From JBMNTU01 sp050945895 (GTDB lineage Bacteria > Bacillota > Clostridia > Christensenellales > Christensenellaceae), in NCBI GenBank assembly GCA_050945895.1, contig JBMNTU010000119.1:1-5418 (forward strand): a stretch of 5,418 nucleotides of DNA. The letters run 5' to 3'. The translations under genes and the position numbers were made by a program. Positions 5,275 through 5,418 of this stretch are shown here, in pieces. The notes under the pieces are model-generated. The model was not told where the DNA came from, searched no databases, and worked only from the letters and a program-made list of their open reading frames with translations. Every line of letters starts with the position of its first letter. The first letter of the stretch is position 1.

Positions 5275-5303
5275 AGTATACCACATATTACGGACTTAAA
5301 CAA
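5275..5303 (-). promoter_or_regulatory. Candidate rho promoter, extended -10 type
   Basis: TTGTTT (5298-5303), 17 bp, TATACT (5275-5280), with TGG immediately before the -10 forming an extended -10 element. The leader to the rho start would be about 165 nt. Rho genes in E. coli and B. subtilis are autoregulated by Rho-dependent attenuation in their leaders, so a long leader would fit. Confidence 0.45.
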
Positions 5304-5330
5304 AATATTTTAAAAAAATGTTAGTGTCAA
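5302..5330 (-). promoter_or_regulatory. Second candidate rho promoter
   Basis: A perfect TTGACA (5325-5330) is followed after 17 bp by TATTTT (5302-5307), a 4-of-6 -10 element. It overlaps the -35 of the downstream candidate by two bases, so the two would not be used at the same time. Confidence 0.4.
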
Positions 5331-5418
5331 GTAAACGTTGGCAAGCAAGAGCCTTTTACAAAAGATATAATGACATTTGTTTTTCGTATCTATGACAACA
5401 TCATATCACTGAAGCGTC

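Larger units (their letters stand above)
5103..5418. other. AT-rich rho leader and upstream intergenic region
   Basis: There is no coding region on either strand. Beyond the two candidate promoters, the minus-strand leader contains a short ACGCTG direct repeat (near 5138-5156) and runs of T just before the ribosome binding site. A plus-strand TATAAT at 5366-5371 has no -35 at proper spacing. I see no RNA gene and no terminator belonging to an upstream gene. Confidence 0.6.

Noticed and set aside
5366..5371. Perfect plus-strand TATAAT pointing out of the right edge
   Set aside because: The best -35 (TTGGCA at 5338) is 22 bp away and the 17-bp position is unlike a -35; no gene is visible downstream within the window.
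1..5418. CRISPR array, tRNA or rRNA genes
   Set aside because: No regularly spaced repeats and no cloverleaf or rRNA-like stretches were seen on either strand.

Overview
The window looks like chromosomal DNA of an anaerobic, mid-GC Firmicute (Clostridia-like, probably gut-associated). The pointers are a surface protein with an SPxTG-type sortase signal, strong AGGAG-type ribosome binding sites, compact intrinsic terminators, and a Rho factor with the Gram-positive/clostridial domain layout. No taxon can be fixed from the sequence alone.

Layout, left to right. Positions 1-117 are the 5' end of an IS3-family insertion sequence, with orfA reading leftwards out of the window. It abuts, and appears to have truncated, a rightward gene for a sortase-anchored surface protein. 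Only the C-terminal part remains (118-638): a bacterial Ig-like domain, a (D/N)PV stalk and a cell-wall sorting signal, followed by an intrinsic terminator. Positions 727-1164 hold no convincing gene, only a possible coding relic, a perfect 9-bp-arm palindrome and a promoter. A small stand-alone DUF2695-type protein (1165-1461, +) follows, and a bidirectional terminator separates it from the convergent MATE-family efflux pump (1741-3069, -).

The most interesting part is the roughly 200-nt leader of the MATE gene (3070-3300, - strand). It holds a promoter, a 14-codon upstream ORF with its own Shine-Dalgarno sequence, two intrinsic terminators in series, an antiterminator helix whose 5' strand lies inside the uORF and whose 3' strand overlaps the first terminator, and an earlier hairpin that competes with the antiterminator. 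The freed 3' arm of terminator 1 can also pair with the 5' arm of terminator 2, so one event could open both. This has the architecture of a ribosome-mediated, drug-inducible attenuator of an efflux pump. The mechanism is inferred from base pairing only.

The right half is the gene for transcription termination factor Rho (3447-5102, -), with an approximately 100-residue charged linker between its N-terminal helical domain and the RNA-binding domain. It ends at a strong 13-bp intrinsic terminator and is preceded by an AT-rich leader with two overlapping candidate promoters. Rho and the MATE gene point the same way but are separated by a terminator and a new promoter, so they are probably independent transcription units.
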